NCBI GenBank assembly: GCA_024231695.1
Contig: JAAEQF010000014.1
Coordinates: 1 to 40,996, forward strand
Direction of reading: 5' to 3'
Source of the DNA: FCB group bacterium
GTDB lineage: Bacteria > Zixibacteria > MSB-5A5 > GN15 > JAAZOE01
Length of the DNA stretch: 40,996 nt
Positions 16,060-26,600 of this stretch are shown here, one piece after another. A program made the position numbers and the translations under genes. How positions within the stretch are numbered: the first letter of the stretch is position 1; each line of letters opens with the position of its first letter. A model generated the notes under the pieces. The model was not told the origin of the DNA. It searched no databases and saw only the letters and a program-made list of their open reading frames with translations.

Positions 16060-17736
16060 TTAAAACAGAGTCGTCAGCCCCAGATGGATTTTGCCGTCAT
16101 CAAACCGATCATAACGCCCCCAACCCAGCTCAAGCGTCATCCGGGCATTGTCGCCACCGATAAATAATCCAAGTCCCGATCCCGCCCGGCTCAGATTCTC
16201 CGATGATATCCCCCCGGTCAGGATTTCCTTTTTGGCATAAACATAACCCAGATCGGCGAACAAATAAGCAGCCAAATCCGGCGAGGGTCGCAGACGTAAT
16301 TCGACCTGACCCAAGGCTGTTCGGCGTCCGGCAAATTGATCCTGCCGGTAACCGCGAAGAGATGAGAATCCGCCCAGTTTAAACTGTTCCGAAAGATCGA
16401 TCAAGTCGCGCGAGGTTATCAGCACTCGGGTTTTGAGATTAATCCGCAACACCAGCCGCGAACTGAGCCGCATATAACTGTCCAACGAAATATTGAACCG
16501 GCTCTCATTATTGACCGAATCGCTCTCTAACGCTTCTAAATGGCTGATCCGCCTGATATAGGATAGGCCGAAAGCGATCTGCCGACCCGTTGATGGATTC
16601 GGGGCATAATCAAAATTATCTGTCTGATAACTCAAATCCCCGGTCAGCAACCGCGATGACGCCTGACTCGATTTCTGAGGTTCGATTTTGGTCCATGATC
16701 CTCCCCCGGTCACTTTTGTTCCCGCCCCGGTGAACAGGCTCAATCCGCCGTCTATACTGAACGAATGATAGGAGGAATCATAATCAACCTGTCGAGCGTG
16801 CATGGTCAGTTCCAGATGATCGGGAATGAAAAACGGTTGACCGAAGCGCAGTTCGATAACCGATGAAGCTCTGTCCTTGCGATCCAGCAATAGTTCTATA
16901 CTGCGCCCGGCTCCGAACAGATTCCGCGACCTGAAATGCATCCGCCCGACAAATTCGCCATCGGCCGAACCCTGCCCGGGAAGGTAACCGCCGCCCAGTT
17001 CCAGACTGCTGCTCTTGTTTTCCTTCAGGTAAAAAAGAAGTTCCACCCGGTCATAGTTTTCATTGGGTAAAACCTGCGGCATCGAATCGTTCCGCAAAAA
17101 ACCGGTGGTCTGAAGCGACTGTACTGCCTTTTCCAGATTCCCCTGCACAAAAGGATCGCCACGCCGCAGACCCGACAATCTGGAGATAAATTCCGGATCG
17201 CTTTTGTGCAGGCCATAAAACCGCATCCGTTCGATAGTCACTTCCGGCCCGGTAATCAACTTCAGATGGAAATGTACTTTCCGATTTTCAAACTCAACCC
17301 GATCCACATTGATAGAGGCGAAATAATGACTAGCCGCCTGATAAGATTCAAGGATGTCGGCCTTGAATCTCTCCACGTGGCCTTTTCCGGCAGTGAATCC
17401 GCGATAACGTTTCAACGTATCGCTTGAGATTCCCCCAGCCGGGGTCACAGCATTCAGATAAATATCACCGATGTTATACAGCGAACCGGGTTCGACGACA
17501 ATTGTATCACCGGCAGAGTTGATCCGGCCGTTTAAATAGCCCGCCTCCGACAGCATACTAAGTACCGCTCCAGATACTTTATCGCCATCACTTCGGTCAA
17601 ATTCCTGTTCGATCCTCCTGCGTAAATCGTCATCAATGTCAGCAGATACGACTTTGACGGGTTGGATGCCGCCGGTGACTACTCCTGCCAGAAGCAAACA
17701 ACAGGCGAAAGCGATATTTCTAAAAGCGGGCAACAA
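16060..17736 (-). CDS. TamA/Omp85-like outer-membrane assembly protein
   Basis: 558-residue Omp85-superfamily protein. After a signal peptide there are about three POTRA-like modules (roughly 30-255; e.g. GPEVTIERMRFYGLHKSDPE starting one of them). A 16-strand-type barrel follows, with SSLRGYRQDQF near residue 460; this is the conserved loop-6 motif of Omp85 proteins. The C-terminus ends in TTLF, an aromatic end typical of barrels recognised by the Bam machinery. Three POTRAs and about 560-580 residues match TamA better than BamA. Start: TTG at 17736 with GGGGGG just upstream, overlapping the end of the preceding barrel gene by 17 bases, so the two are coupled. It may insert or export products of this operon; that is inference. 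Confidence 0.85.
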   Translation of the reverse strand: MLPAFRNIAFACCLLLAGVVTGGIQPVKVVSADIDDDLRRRIEQEFDRSDGDKVSGAVLSMLSEAGYLNGRINSAGDTIVVEPGSLYNIGDIYLNAVTPAGGISSDTLKRYRGFTAGKGHVERFKADILESYQAASHYFASINVDRVEFENRKVHFHLKLITGPEVTIERMRFYGLHKSDPEFISRLSGLRRGDPFVQGNLEKAVQSLQTTGFLRNDSMPQVLPNENYDRVELLFYLKENKSSSLELGGGYLPGQGSADGEFVGRMHFRSRNLFGAGRSIELLLDRKDRASSVIELRFGQPFFIPDHLELTMHARQVDYDSSYHSFSIDGGLSLFTGAGTKVTGGGSWTKIEPQKSSQASSRLLTGDLSYQTDNFDYAPNPSTGRQIAFGLSYIRRISHLEALESDSVNNESRFNISLDSYMRLSSRLVLRINLKTRVLITSRDLIDLSEQFKLGGFSSLRGYRQDQFAGRRTALGQVELRLRPSPDLAAYLFADLGYVYAKKEILTGGISSENLSRAGSGLGLFIGGDNARMTLELGWGRYDRFDDGKIHLGLTTLF

Positions 17737-20700
17737 GTTCCCCCCTTCCGGTAAACTCTGCCGCCCGACCTTCGAAAATTCGATCGGTCAGATTAATCGT
17801 CATCCTCATCGACTTGCCCAGATCGTAACTGCCGGTCAGATTAATCAAGGCCGATTTCCCGAACCGCTTACCGTCGGTAACCAGGTATTCCGGCTGGCTG
17901 AACGGCTGCTTTTCAGTCAACGATCTCAACTCTACGTCAAATCGAATTTCTCCCCGTCCCGCTTGCCGGAAAACGCTTTCATTACCAATCCACACGCCGC
18001 GTCCGTCTCCTCCCGATAATTCGTCGTCGATTCTCACATAAGAAACTCGCGGAGTCATTTGCAGCCGACCCTGATTTATTATCAGACCAGCGGTATATTC
18101 GTTTTCCCGTAAAATCAGCGCCACCAACCCAATACCGGATTCGTTTCCGCGCCGATGCCGCCAACGCAGGATGGTACGTACTTGCGGTGACAGACTGTTT
18201 TTGATTTCGCTCTTGTATTCTTTTCGGGAGCGGCTCAGCTGAGAACCTGCTTCCTGCTCGGTGAAATGATTGCTGAAAGAAAAATTGAGGATATAAAAAT
18301 TATAGGCGGGAAACAGCAGGACCGAATACCCCTCACGGCGGCTCCTCGATAGATATTCCACATCCGACCGGCTCGCCCAGGGCACGACCCAGGATAACCG
18401 GCGACCGTTATCACCTGGAAGTTCTTCGATCAATTCGGTTCGCAAACGAAAGGCCGTCTGTGAGAGCCATTTTGTGGCACGACCTAGCGCTTTAAAACGC
18501 CCCGGATAGAGGGTGATATTGTGGCTCTTTTCGCCGGTGGATACCGAAGTGAATCCTCCGGTCTCCTCCTTAATCCGAATATAATCTCCGTCGGGATCGT
18601 ATAAATAACGGTCATCTTCGAAACGATAATCACCTTCGCCGTTGCCGACCCGCAAATATAATTCGCCCGTTGATCGAACGCCGCGACGATTCTGACGATA
18701 ATCGGCCTGGACCGTCAACCAGCCATCGGGCGAGGCATAACGAAAGGTAGCCTGATAAAGCCTTTCCGATCTGTCCTCCCGCTGAGAATCAAGCCTTTTC
18801 TGTTCCAGCGCCGTCCCGGCCAGTCTGATCTTCAACCGACCCACATTTTCATCGGCGATTATTTCTATTTTGTCCAGTTGCGGTCCCTTGACGCCCCAAA
18901 CCGCACTCGTAAAGTCGATCCGCCGGGAAATAATCAATACCGTATTTCGATAGAAGGCCGCCGCTCGATACCGCGAGTATTTCTCTGCATCCGGTTCGAG
19001 ATCATAGCGATCCTTGGTCAACTCCCGATCATAATCGAGTTCTACGCGCAGTGAGCGAATCGCTTTCACCGCTGCCCCGGCATTATATTTCTCATACAAG
19101 CCATCTCCGGGTTGGCCGTTGGTTCTTTCGGAATTGCCGCTGGTGTAGGATGCCCGCGGTGACACTGGCAGATCCCCTAACCCTCTGACCTTGAAAGAAA
19201 CGCGCTTCGATTCGAGATTGTCGCGGTATTTTATATATCCGATATCTGCACTGAGACGATTGCCGGAGAAAGTCACTCGGCTGTGGCTTTCCAGTCGAAA
19301 CTCATCGCCTGAAATCATCCCCACCGGTAAAGCCCAGACTCGATCGAAATCAGGAAGATTCAATCGACTGACTGGATTGTATGATTCCTCACGATACCTG
19401 AAATCCAATCGGCCTTGAATGACCGAATCCTGATGTGCCAAAGAGATTTCCGCCTGACTATTGTAATTGTCATTATCGTCGAAATCGGAGAACAGGTTAT
19501 TATCCCGGCTGTTGCCCTGATATGATAGCCGAATAGTCCCGTTGCGATAGGGAGTGATTTCAAGCGCACCAAAGATAAAATCATTTCGAGCCGGTAATGG
19601 CAGAGGAATAAGCGGAAGATATCCTCCGCCGCCGTAGCCATTATATTCATAAATCCCATCGCCCAGATAACGGTAATCGCCCAGCCCCTCTCCGGCATAC
19701 GAAAAGGACACGGAATAATCACCACCGCCACCGACATACAGATAATGATCGCCGGCAGTGGTATCGGTCACAAAAATATAATTCCCGGCCGTATCGGCCC
19801 GGACGCCACTGCGGAATGCCAGCGTTGTAGAATCGCCGACGGCTCGCATAACATCAATTTCTGTCTCCGAAAATGCTCCGAAACGTGGCCTGTCTTGTTC
19901 ATCGGTTTCTCGCCGAACACCGAATTCCAATAAGGCGACTTTTCCCGGAATGACAATCTTCCCGGCAAAATCATAAACAGCTTGCTCATAATCGTTTTCC
20001 GCCGCTTCGAAATCAACCTCGATTCGGCTCCGGGACGTTATCAAAACTGTCGGCGAAAAAGTCATCCGACCGGCTGGATAGTCGATGAAATAATGCCTGT
20101 CCGATCCGCCTTCCAACCGGCGGCCATCGATATAAACCTTTTCCGAACCGGGAACAATCCCTACCGGACGGCCACTTTGCCCTACCGCCTGATAAGGTCC
20201 CTGACGGCCATCCACACCACCCATCCGCTGACTGATGAACTTGCCCGCCGGTCGGCCGACATCGACTGCCATACCAAAAGCATCAGCCCGGTAGGCCGCC
20301 GATATACCGCGTATCCGTTTATTCGGCAAAAACCGGCTGTCAGTGGTTTCGATATCGCCGCCCCGCGCCACAACCCGCCGGCCCTCAATTTCGAAGAAGT
20401 ATTTATCCAGTTCCGACAAGATAGTCGTCCCGCCCCCCCCGGATAAAATCCCGCCGGTGCTTCCAATACGATCAGATACCGAACCGCGTAAGCGCATATC
20501 GTCAGCAATAAGGGCATCGAAATCAAGATTCAAACCTTGTGAAAAACGACCCGAGCCGGAACGACCGACGTTGAACGAAAACGACTTGTTGCCTGATAGA
20601 TTGATTTTCTTTGAGGACGATTTTATATTTCGAACCGGTGTAAAAAGCAAAGAATCGAGTTGAATCAACCTCTTGCCCGGTGGGACTTTATTGCCCGCCG

Positions 20701-21037
20701 AGGCGGTCATCCAATCGGGCAATTGAAATGCAATGACCGTCAGGCGATCACAGTCCAGTGGATGTTTCAATGCCAGTACGCCTGTGCGCAGGTTGAGAGT
20801 ATAATCGGCTGTGGGATCAAGCAGGGTTTCGCTGCATAAAACCGAATCGGACCCAACGGCGATAAATTTCAGACCTGTTTCATAACTCGTTATTTCAGGC
20901 TGAACGGATAGCTGTTTAACGATCTGAGCGGCCACTACCCAATCGGCTGCAAAAATCACATATAGCAGGAGAGTAGCCGAAAGCAAAAGAAAACCACGGC
21001 CAGCTGATCGACGGTTAGCGCACGGCCTGATATACAA
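17720..21037 (-). CDS. Large outer-membrane beta-barrel protein, family not recognised
   Basis: 1105-residue exported protein. A signal segment (about 12-37) is followed by a beta-rich N-terminal part. From about 190 to the end there are dozens of short alternating hydrophobic/polar strands separated by charged, glycine- or tyrosine-rich loops, ending in LVARF, so it is almost certainly an outer-membrane barrel. A module with DGRRLEGGSDRHYFIDYPAG then MTFSPTVLI, ending in RIEVDFE (about 299-345), resembles the G-x-D-Y-x-(I)DY-x-x-G-x-(I/L) modules found in very large FCB surface proteins, including SprA-like translocons; a weaker copy lies near residue 70. SprA itself is about twice this size, so homology is only a suggestion. 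The TTG start at 21037 overlaps the lipoprotein gene by 23 bases; I see no better start. Confidence 0.7.
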   Translation of the reverse strand: MYIRPCANRRSAGRGFLLLSATLLLYVIFAADWVVAAQIVKQLSVQPEITSYETGLKFIAVGSDSVLCSETLLDPTADYTLNLRTGVLALKHPLDCDRLTVIAFQLPDWMTASAGNKVPPGKRLIQLDSLLFTPVRNIKSSSKKINLSGNKSFSFNVGRSGSGRFSQGLNLDFDALIADDMRLRGSVSDRIGSTGGILSGGGGTTILSELDKYFFEIEGRRVVARGGDIETTDSRFLPNKRIRGISAAYRADAFGMAVDVGRPAGKFISQRMGGVDGRQGPYQAVGQSGRPVGIVPGSEKVYIDGRRLEGGSDRHYFIDYPAGRMTFSPTVLITSRSRIEVDFEAAENDYEQAVYDFAGKIVIPGKVALLEFGVRRETDEQDRPRFGAFSETEIDVMRAVGDSTTLAFRSGVRADTAGNYIFVTDTTAGDHYLYVGGGGDYSVSFSYAGEGLGDYRYLGDGIYEYNGYGGGGYLPLIPLPLPARNDFIFGALEITPYRNGTIRLSYQGNSRDNNLFSDFDDNDNYNSQAEISLAHQDSVIQGRLDFRYREESYNPVSRLNLPDFDRVWALPVGMISGDEFRLESHSRVTFSGNRLSADIGYIKYRDNLESKRVSFKVRGLGDLPVSPRASYTSGNSERTNGQPGDGLYEKYNAGAAVKAIRSLRVELDYDRELTKDRYDLEPDAEKYSRYRAAAFYRNTVLIISRRIDFTSAVWGVKGPQLDKIEIIADENVGRLKIRLAGTALEQKRLDSQREDRSERLYQATFRYASPDGWLTVQADYRQNRRGVRSTGELYLRVGNGEGDYRFEDDRYLYDPDGDYIRIKEETGGFTSVSTGEKSHNITLYPGRFKALGRATKWLSQTAFRLRTELIEELPGDNGRRLSWVVPWASRSDVEYLSRSRREGYSVLLFPAYNFYILNFSFSNHFTEQEAGSQLSRSRKEYKSEIKNSLSPQVRTILRWRHRRGNESGIGLVALILRENEYTAGLIINQGRLQMTPRVSYVRIDDELSGGDGRGVWIGNESVFRQAGRGEIRFDVELRSLTEKQPFSQPEYLVTDGKRFGKSALINLTGSYDLGKSMRMTINLTDRIFEGRAAEFTGRGELVARF

Positions 21038-21977
21038 TTCGATATACCATTACGCGGTTGTTCCCGGCGTCGGCCACATACAGGCGGCCCTTGGCCGAAA
21101 CCGTCAGTGACCGAACATCATCAAGACTTATTTCGGGATCAGTCTGATCACTCATTCGCCATACCCGGCGGCCATCAGAATCGAAAACCAGAATATCGGC
21201 AGGATCGTCATCGGCCACCCAAATAAGACCATTCGGATCGGCGGTAATGGCAGAGGGGCGTCGAAGATCCTCGCCTCCAGACTGGCGCAGGAAATTACCA
21301 TAGTCATCAAATACCGCAATCCTACCGTTGCCGCCGTCGGCTACATAAAATAACTCCTTGTCATCCATGGCCAAGCCGAGCGGATTGAGCAGGGCTCCGC
21401 GGCCATAGGAGAAATCGCCGATGTATCGGCTGAAACGATTGAAATTGTCAAGGCGGATCAAACGCGAATTGTCATGGTCAACCAACGTGATCTCGCCCAG
21501 CACTGATATTTGAATACCGGACAGACGGCCCAGGGTGGAAATAATTTCGGTCGAATCATCCTCGGGGATAATCGCTTCGATATAATTCAGATTGGCGTCC
21601 AGACGAATCACCCGCCGGTTGCCCGCGTCCAGCACATACAAATTAAGACCGCGGTCAAGGACTAAATCTTCGGGGCTGTTGAATCGGCCGATACCTCCGC
21701 CATACCCGCCGTATTCGCGAATTGGTTTAAACTCGGTGTTGAGTTTGAGCAAGCGATGATTACCGGCATCGGCGATAAACAGATTATCCAAAGCATCAAG
21801 AGCAAGTCCTGAGGGCGTTTTTAGATCATAAGCCAGAAGTCTGCCTTCAATGACTTTTTCTAGTTCCAACCTTATCGGGATTTTTACGGGGATCGCCGTT
21901 TGAGACGGTCGGGGAGGCGCACTGCCGGTGCAGGAAAGAAGCGTAAGAAAAACGCCAATGACCGCCAGTGAGTGCAT
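21015..21977 (-). CDS. NHL-repeat beta-propeller lipoprotein
   Basis: 320-residue predicted lipoprotein. The N-terminus MHSLAVIGVFLTLLSC has a lipobox LLSC with the acylated cysteine at C16, followed by a short Pro-rich linker. From about residue 45 there are about six NHL-type blades, e.g. LFIADAGNHRLLKLN, LYVLDAGNRRVIRLD, FYVADGGNGRIAVFD and LYVADAGNNRVMVYR. The fold is a six-bladed propeller, usually a protein or glycan binding platform. It starts two bases after the stop of the preceding gene. It could be a periplasmic or surface component of the same secretion apparatus as its neighbours. The fold is secure; the role is not known. Confidence 0.85.
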   Translation of the reverse strand: MHSLAVIGVFLTLLSCTGSAPPRPSQTAIPVKIPIRLELEKVIEGRLLAYDLKTPSGLALDALDNLFIADAGNHRLLKLNTEFKPIREYGGYGGGIGRFNSPEDLVLDRGLNLYVLDAGNRRVIRLDANLNYIEAIIPEDDSTEIISTLGRLSGIQISVLGEITLVDHDNSRLIRLDNFNRFSRYIGDFSYGRGALLNPLGLAMDDKELFYVADGGNGRIAVFDDYGNFLRQSGGEDLRRPSAITADPNGLIWVADDDPADILVFDSDGRRVWRMSDQTDPEISLDDVRSLTVSAKGRLYVADAGNNRVMVYRIVYQAVR

Positions 21978-21979
21978 AC

Positions 21980-22762
21980 TTAAAACTTTCGCGACAGAGA
22001 CAGTTTGAGGCTGGGATTATCTCCGAAAAGACGAGGCGATACTTTCAGCCGATATTCCCCGAACTGGGTGATCGATTGAACCCGGCGTCCGGCCGATTTG
22101 ACCGTGCGATAGGTATCAATACTCGACACCACACGATTAAGAATGGCCAGGCCGAGCATAAAGGTCGAATTGCGATAGGCCGTCTTGGAATCGTCCTTCA
22201 TTTCCTTGTAGCGAAGCCGGGATGATTCCGAATCCCATTGCCAGAAATTAGCCGGCGAATCAGGCATATAATCTCGTTCGGGATAATAAAGCCGGCCGAT
22301 TTGGTTGAAATCATCACGGTTTTCATAAAATCCGATCCAATCATAAAACTCTTCGTCCTTATCGGAATTATCAACTCCGGCCTGAGCCGCGGCATAAGCC
22401 TTGTAATCATCCTTTTTCCAACCACCGTACATCCTCAGGGCCGCGAATCCTGACCAAATGGCCGCTTCCACGCCCATAAAGACCTGACCCTTGAATTTGG
22501 AGCCGGCGTAATACTCGCCCGCGCCGGGCAGCAGTATCGACAGCAGTACCGCCTTCTTCATCGATACTCTGGTTCCGGTCATCCCTCGGCTGAGTCCGGC
22601 CTGTCGGTCATCTTCTGGCGATGTCGCCGGCACGGCCGTCTGGCCGCTTATTATCGGGAGAGGATTGAGCAGACTGTTCCTTCCCGGTTCGGTGTTCTTG
22701 GCTAAACAGCAAACCGGCAAGAGCAGACAAAGCATTCCTATCAGATAGTTTTTGATATTCAT
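21980..22762 (-). CDS. DUF5683-like exported/membrane protein, second of a tandem pair
   Basis: 260-residue protein with a signal peptide (MNIKNYLIGMLCLLLPVCCL after the first Met). A core hydrophobic segment LLSILLPGAGEYYAGSKFKG (about 72-92) is followed by a second hydrophobic stretch MGVEAAIWSGFAAL; the PGAGxYYxGSK pattern is typical of DUF5683-type proteins of Bacteroidetes and relatives. A polar, Tyr/Asp-rich central part and another short hydrophobic helix follow; the C-terminus is SLSRKF. The neighbour at 22767-23684 has the same plan and motif, so these are tandem paralogues. Start: ATG at 22762 (AGGG just upstream), with GTG one codon earlier as an alternative. Function unknown; location in the operon suggests an envelope role. 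Confidence 0.7.
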   Translation of the reverse strand: MNIKNYLIGMLCLLLPVCCLAKNTEPGRNSLLNPLPIISGQTAVPATSPEDDRQAGLSRGMTGTRVSMKKAVLLSILLPGAGEYYAGSKFKGQVFMGVEAAIWSGFAALRMYGGWKKDDYKAYAAAQAGVDNSDKDEEFYDWIGFYENRDDFNQIGRLYYPERDYMPDSPANFWQWDSESSRLRYKEMKDDSKTAYRNSTFMLGLAILNRVVSSIDTYRTVKSAGRRVQSITQFGEYRLKVSPRLFGDNPSLKLSLSRKF

Positions 22763-22766
22763 CACC

Positions 22767-23684
22767 CTAAAACTTGTAAGTCATGGTTAACATCGGAAAA
22801 TATTCACTATCGGTCTGGGCCATTATCGCCCGGAATTTTACCCGATCCACGAATCTATCCACTTTCTTGTTGTGCCGCTGGGCCGACCAGGCCGCCTCCA
22901 TTGCCGAAAACAAATGATTACTCATCATCACGATAAGCGAAGTCGTAGCCCGGCCATACATCTTATTGGCCTCATAGCGCATATCTTCATAAATATTCCG
23001 ATTGGCCGAAATCTCCGATTTGTGCGCATCCGGATTAGGCGCTTCCAGTGAATCGACGTCATCCCAACCGAAAACAAATTGATCGTATTTTCCGATCATT
23101 TCATAGTACTGCTGAGTTTTTGTATCCGGCAGATGATGAGTGAATAAAAAACTGGATGTGTCAGGAGGATTTTTATAAATCGAATCATCGTCGCGGACGT
23201 CCCAGTTTATTTCAAGATAGTCGCCATAACTCGATTCCGCCCAATGGTCGTCGGCAAAAAGCTCAAATTCCGCGGTCTTGTCGAGGCCCTTGTTATGGTA
23301 GGATAAATGTCCGGCCCAGCTCGCCGCTTCCAATCCCAAAAACAATATCGCCTTGATTTTGGAACCGTTATAATACTGTCCCGCACCCGGAACAATCAGA
23401 GAATAGAGAAAAGCCCTTTGGACGCTCTTTCGTTGGCCCTGAATAAGTTTCTCATTACGCTGGCCCCGAACATCATAACTGGGCACTGGGTCGAGCTTGT
23501 CACCCGACTGATTGAAGACCATGCCGTCACTTTTCACTCCAGCAAAATACTCCTGCACGGATGGAGTAACACCGCTTTTCACAAACGGTGCCTGTAAATC
23601 ACCCGCTGCCGAGAGCCCGCTACAACACAAAAACAACACAAACGCTGACAACAGCCAGATATACGATTGAGAGAATCGTTTCAT
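22767..23684 (-). CDS. DUF5683-like exported/membrane protein, first of a tandem pair
   Basis: 305-residue paralogue of the next gene. Signal peptide (MKRFSQSYIWLLSAFVLFLC), then a polar region, then FLYSLIVPGAGQYYNGSKIK (about 93-112) with LFLGLEAASWAGHLSYHNKG directly after it, matching the core of its neighbour. A Tyr/Asp-rich middle section and a short helix TTSLIVMMSNHLFSAMEAAW precede a C-terminus ending TMTYKF. The ATG at 23684 has GAGGAG six bases upstream and lies ten bases after the M6 protease stop. It is not a recognised enzyme. The terminal phenylalanine in both copies would fit an outer-membrane or membrane-embedded end, but there are too few strands to call a barrel. Confidence 0.7.
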   Translation of the reverse strand: MKRFSQSYIWLLSAFVLFLCCSGLSAAGDLQAPFVKSGVTPSVQEYFAGVKSDGMVFNQSGDKLDPVPSYDVRGQRNEKLIQGQRKSVQRAFLYSLIVPGAGQYYNGSKIKAILFLGLEAASWAGHLSYHNKGLDKTAEFELFADDHWAESSYGDYLEINWDVRDDDSIYKNPPDTSSFLFTHHLPDTKTQQYYEMIGKYDQFVFGWDDVDSLEAPNPDAHKSEISANRNIYEDMRYEANKMYGRATTSLIVMMSNHLFSAMEAAWSAQRHNKKVDRFVDRVKFRAIMAQTDSEYFPMLTMTYKF

Positions 23685-23694
23685 TCTCTGCTCC

Positions 23695-26600
23695 TCATTT
23701 AACCACCGCTATGGTTTTGAACGCCACCGCTTGATGCGATCCCGAAGATGCTGTCGCTTCAATCCGGCAGTGATAGACACCGGAGGCAACGTCGCCTAAA
23801 TTCCAGATTATTTCTTCTTCTCGATTGCCGTCGGGAATGTCCCGATAGCCCTCCCATACTTTGTCGCCGATTGCATCAAAAATCGTTACCGTGACACCGG
23901 CTGCTTGATTGACATAAAAGTGGATATTGGCCCGGCTACCCGTGGCCGGATTGGGATAGGCAAAGAAACGCATCTCAGGCAGAAATTCCGACAGGGCCCT
24001 TTCTTCTCCCAGATCATCAAGGGTCAAATATCCCGACCGGTCGGCCGATCCCCCGGCCATCGGCCAGAAAGCCGCTTCATCCGACCAGTTGGTTGTCCAC
24101 AGATTCAACCAACCGTCAGCCCCGGCTACTGCCAGACGTCCCTCGTTTCCACTCTTCATATGCACCGGAGTAGCCACGCCAAAAGTCGTATCACCATCCT
24201 CGTTTATACCCAGAGTTCCGGCTGGTACCGGAAAACCAGACATTTGTAATCGTCCCGGCGTCACCACATAGACATTGCTGAAATAGTTGTAATAAGTGAA
24301 AGTCGTATCCTTGGTCTTGATATAAATCGTATCGGGTGAACTCAACGAATCGAGATAAAATACCGCTGCCGGTTTCGTCACAAAAACCGAATCCAACGCA
24401 GCCACAACAATATCAGCCCGGTTGTCGCCGTCGATATCCGAGATAATCGGCTCCGTCAACACCAACTGCCCCGGCCGCGCCGGGTCCACCGTCACCGGAA
24501 AATCAATCGCCGTCAACCCGGTCCGGTCATAACCATAAATCCGATTGGTACCGGGAATGATCAGTTCCGGAAAACCGTTACCGGAAAAATCAGCAACGGC
24601 CGGTCCGGCCACTGCCGTATCCCCAGTATTTTTGTCCAGGTCGGTATATTTTTCGATGCCGGCGGCAGTAAGGCTGTAACAGAGGACATGCCCGGTTCGC
24701 GACACAAGGACAACTTCCTCAACACCATCGCGGTCGAAATCAGTTGCAATCGGCGCATGAAAACCGGTTTCATCTATTTCCAGACTATTCGGGGTCAAGG
24801 TATCGAGGTTAAAAAGATCATCATAGGCATATTGATATAAAACCGAATTCGTGGCCGTTTCAGCCAAGACAGCCAGGCCGCCGTCGAAGCGGCAAGCGCC
24901 GACAAAATCTCCATCGAGTACATTAGCCTTCCGCGTACCGGGATCATTCCAGTCCCAAAATAACATCCGGCGATTGTCATTGAAGCAAATAACCAAACCT
25001 TTATCCGTATCCGGAATAATACCGGTGATACCACCAGGAATAAGAAGCTCTTCCCATACCCAGAAATTTTCGGCCCGATACATATCCGGCTCTCCGGCAT
25101 CGTTGGCCGTTGTCAGGTAGGCATAAACTTTGCCTGCGCCGGTACCGGCCATAACCAATGTCGTATCATTGAATGTGGCTGTCACCGGCAGAGTCGTAAT
25201 GACGGCGCCTGTTTCGGCGAAAACCGGCATGGCTGCGGTCGTGAACTGGCGCGGGACATACGGGTTGGCATCGGTATGAGCATCTATTCCGCTATAAATA
25301 GTATCCTCGTCAGGCCATTGTCCCAATGTATCCAAAAAATCACGCCCGTCGGCATAAACGGCCAGAAGTCGGTTGCCCGATACAGACAGAATCTCATCCT
25401 CGCCGTCACCATCCAGATCAACCGCCGCCGGGGCCAGCCCTGGGTCGGCTGGGATTGACATCCGCCGCGGGAAATTGTCAGCCATTCGGTTACGCGACAG
25501 ATTGAAAGTCATAATTTTGGCGGGCGAAGAAATATTAGTAATATTAAAATGCGTATATCCGCCGTCATTGGAAATTGTCGGCGGGTTGGTGTGAGTGCCG
25601 AAGTTGGAATTGTTGCCGGAATAAAACAGGTCTTCGCGCTTGCCGAATCCCTGATGATAATTGCCGCCGAATCCGATCAGGCCGTCGGCTTCCACCAACC
25701 GCACGAATCGCCGCCGATGATCCCACTGCAGCGAATTGGCGTCAAAATTATTATCGAAATTAAACTCCAGCGGTTCGGGCAGATAATCCTCTGCGGCCAC
25801 CGCTTCGTCAATATGCCAGATAGCGATTCCGGCCGCATTGTCGGGAAGATAAACATCATATTCCCGTACCGGTACCAAAACCGTCTCAACGCTATCGCCT
25901 ACGGTTTGAGATTCCACCACCACTGGCCAGAGAATCACATCACTGGTGCTGTCCTGTCGAAGTCCGTCAAGTTCTCCATCGATATCCGACCGACGGTTCT
26001 CCAAAAGATAATACTCGGTCGCCGAAATCGGTATTTTGGCGATCTTGGCCTCGGAAGTTTGTAACTTAACCGCGGCCAACTCAATCGATGTCCCCTCGCG
26101 GTATTCGACTACTTCTTCAAAGCCGAGAAACGCCCGCGACCAGGCCATCGGAAATAGCGGCACGGTACCGAAAGCGCCGACACCATAAATATCGAACATC
26201 GCGGCCGTATTCATGCCCATATTGTCCATCAGGGCAAAATCGCCCATCTGGGTCAAAAAGGGATTACTGCCGGTGTTATAAAGATCCACCAGGCCCAGTT
26301 GATGCCCGAATTCATGAGCCATAACGGCATTCATTACCGTGATCCGATTATCCTGTGACATCGTCTCCGGCATAATTATCCCCTCAACCACTGTGTCATG
26401 GCTGAGTTCAATCTGGTTGAATTCATCAAATGTGAGAAATCCGGTGTACAGATCATTTTCCGTCGGTGTGGCCGAAAACCATAAATCATTCTGGCGATCC
26501 GATCCGGCATGGAAAATCATCACCGCTTTCTTGCGCCCCTCTTCGTCACGGAATCGCAGACTGTCGCCATCCACCTCATCAGCCTTTTTCAGAGCATCAT

